Notes under the pieces: generated by a model
Told to the model about the DNA's origin: nothing
The model's database searches: none
What the model saw: only the letters and a program-made list of their open reading frames with translations
Assembly: GCA_963804245.1 (NCBI GenBank)
Contig: CAWDPQ010000020.1
Span: 496,001 to 560,000 of the forward strand
Direction: 5' to 3'
DNA: 64,000 nucleotides
Source of the DNA: CAWDPQ01 sp963804245
GTDB taxonomy: Bacteria; Acidobacteriota; Vicinamibacteria; Vicinamibacterales; 2-12-FULL-66-21
Shown here: one piece after another, positions 62,193 through 64,000 of the stretch
How the letters are laid out: the number at the start of each line of letters is the position of its first letter
Numbering within the stretch: the stretch's first letter is position 1
Position numbers and translations under genes: made by a program

Positions 62193-64000
62193 GTGAATCG
62201 CCGATCGGCATGGGCGCTGCTGCTGTTCTGCGCCCTCTCGGTCGTCTGGACCCGGCCGCTGGGCCTTCACCCCGCCTCCCGCATTCCCAACGATCCGGGC
62301 GATCCGGTCCTCAACACCTACCTGCTCGGCTGGAACGCGACGACGCCGCCGTTCACCGGCGGGTGGTGGAATCCACCGTTCTTCTTCCCGATGCGCGGAG
62401 CGCTGGCGCTCTCCGAACACCTCGCCGGCCTCACCATCATCAGCTCACCGGTGCAACTGCTGGGCGGAAGCCCCGTGCTCGCCTACAACATCTCCTTTCT
62501 GGCTTCGTTCGCGCTGTCGGGATGGTTCACTTATCTGCTCGTCTACCGCCTCACCGGATCGATCGCCGCCGGGATCGTCGCGGGCATTGCGTACGGTTTC
62601 GCACCGTTCCGAGCCGGCCAGCTGGCGCACCTTCAAGTACTCACCTCGCAGTGGCTGCCGCTGCAATTGCTGGCCATGCACGCCTACTTGACGGATCGCC
62701 GAAGACGCTGGCTGGTCGTCTGCGGCGGCGCGTGGCTCTTGCAGGGGCTGTCGAACGGCTACTATCTGCTGTTCGCGCCGGTACTCACCGTACTGTGGCT
62801 CGCCTGGTTTCCGCGGTGGCGGCGCGACATGACGAGGTGGGCTCGAACTGGCGGCGGCATGGGGTACGGCGTCGCTGCTCTTCGTGCCATTCCTGCTGAA
62901 GTACCGCGAGGTGCACGGCGCGCTCGGCCTCACCCGTCCCGCCGAGGAGATCGTCAAGTTCAGCGCGCAACCGGCATCGTTTCTCAATGCGCCGTCGATG
63001 CTCGCGTTCTGGTCGCCACGAAACCCGCTGGCAGCTGAAGACTTTCTTTTCCCTGGGATCACCGTCATCGTCGTCATACTCGCGGCGGCGATCGTGTGTC
63101 TCGCTCGTCGCACGCCTCTGACAGTTTTCAGTGAGCGTTCGGCGCTCTTCTTTTACACGGTCAGCGCGATCGTCCTCGCCACGCTTACTTTCGGTCCTGG
63201 CGGACCAGACAGCGGAGCGACGCGATGGTTGCGTCCTTATTACTGGCTGACGCTGTTGCCCGGCTTCGACTCCTTGCGCGTCCCGTCACGGTTCGCGATG
63301 CTCAGCGCGCTCTGTCTCGCTGTTGCCGCCGGTCTGGGGATGGCCAAGCTGCAGGCTGCGATAGCGGGAAAACGTTTCGCTCGCGCGGGCCTCATGACCG
63401 TGGTGATGGCGGGTCTCGTCGTCGACGGCTGGATGAAGCCGATTCCACTTCAGCTGCCGCCGGGACGTCAGATTCTGCAGGACGTACCGGCGAACGCGGC
63501 AGTCCTCGAAGTTCCGCCCGACGAAGTGCTGATCAACGTCTTCGCCATGTACCGGGCGCTCTTCCATCGCCGCCCGCTCATCAACGGATACAGCGGACAC
63601 GTGCCACCGCATTACGACATCCTCGGCCAGTCGCTGCGTCGAGGCGATCCGTCAGCCGTGCTCGAGCTCGCCCGTGGCCGTCCGCTGGCGATCATCGTCA
63701 GCGATCGCTATGACGCCGGCGGCGAATTCCGCGCGATGGTCGAAGCACTGCCCGGCGTTACGCGAACTGGCAGCGGAAGTGCCGGCGCCGTCTATCTGCT
63801 GCCGGCCAAACCGCGCGAGCGCGTCGCCGCTTCCGGGTTGCCGATCCCGATGCGAGCGACAACCCTGCCCCGCGCGCACGTGGTTTTCGATCTCGGCGAG
63901 AGCCGAACCGTGCGCACGATCGAATTTCCACTCAGGTGGCACTATCCGGAACTCGGAGGACGTCTGGAGGTCGAGGCATCGCGCGACGGGGTCGCGTGGC
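62193..64000 (+). CDS. polytopic membrane protein (GT-C/YfhO-like), frameshifted and partial
   Basis: GTG 62193 opens a hydrophobic protein with several helices: AWALLLFCALSVVWTRPLGL, LAYNISFLASFALSGWFTYL and IAAGIVAGIAYGFAPF. The first loop holds DPGDPVLNTYLLGWN, a layout found in GT-C-type membrane glycosyltransferase relatives. The frame slips at about 62845; the neighbouring frame then continues with SLLFVPFLLKYREVHGALGL, GITVIVVILAAAIVC and LINGYSGHVPPHYDIL to the window end without a stop. One extra base would restore it. The gene is incomplete on the right. The specific reaction is unknown; a sugar transferase is a guess. Confidence 0.7.

Overview
The window is GC-rich, gene-dense bacterial chromosome. 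It contains no phage, plasmid or CRISPR material and no complete rRNA or tRNA gene that I could find. Gene content points to Acidobacteriota, most likely a Vicinamibacteria-type organism. The reasons are a secreted VWFA protein of the acidobacterial type, PEGA and TolB-propeller surface proteins, a carboxypeptidase-regulatory-like beta-barrel protein, and several sigma-54/PDZ/GAF sensor proteins. Short G-rich tandem repeats (GGGGAACT and CTCGGG types) sit between genes. The taxonomic call is an inference from gene families, not from a marker gene.

Layout. 1-1.5 kb: end of an RND efflux pump. 1.5-10.1 kb: STAS protein, a UbiA-family decaprenyl-phosphate phosphoribosyltransferase, a DUF362 protein, a basic coiled-coil protein and three GT4 glycosyltransferase genes, one of which is a tandem double enzyme; together they look like an envelope-glycan operon. 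10.1-14.6 kb (minus): PDZ/GAF/PAS sensor kinase and a sigma-54 activator. 14.8-17.9 kb (minus): outer-membrane barrel and a secreted protein. 18-22.5 kb: wreck of a cyclase gene, then glgC, eno and gpmI (glycogen and lower glycolysis). 22.6-26.8 kb: small protein, methylmalonyl-CoA-mutase-type large subunit and two peptide-ABC ATPases. 26.8-30.7 kb: hybrid kinase and REC-ATPase regulator. 30.7-36.1 kb (minus): MacB/LolD-type ATPase, PilM-like protein, acetyl-CoA synthetase, small membrane protein, inositol-phosphate synthase. 36.2-41.4 kb: methyltransferase, HTH-TonB fusion, membrane protein, VWFA protein, ZIP transporter, BON protein behind a sigma-54 promoter. 42.2-47.2 kb: polA and pcnB flanking a TPR lipid/periplasm-type protein. 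47.2-49.7 kb (minus): two-component system and fatty acid desaturase. 49.9-53.5 kb (minus): serC, serA, DUF1015. 53.5-60.3 kb (minus): M23 peptidase, HTH-TM-propeller protein, TPR/TonB-C protein and a pseudokinase-PEGA protein, which may form an envelope-sensing group. 60.5 kb to the end: M28 peptidase and a polytopic membrane protein running off the window.

Quality warning. At least nine places show a protein family continuing in another frame after a one-base slip (near 29495, 35082, 36082, 36645, 45453, 54161, 59200, 59350 and 62845). The even spread across unrelated, partly essential-type genes suggests residual consensus indels (long-read assembly) rather than true decay. Gene spans below are given across these slips. 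By contrast, the cyclase remnant at 18 kb lacks a whole middle section and looks like a genuine pseudogene.

The most unusual content is architectural: a pseudokinase-PEGA protein next to an HTH-transmembrane-TolB-propeller protein that also carries a kinase C-lobe-like remnant, a TonB with an N-terminal MerR-like HTH, and a double glycosyltransferase whose linker is made of the local intergenic CTCGGG repeat.
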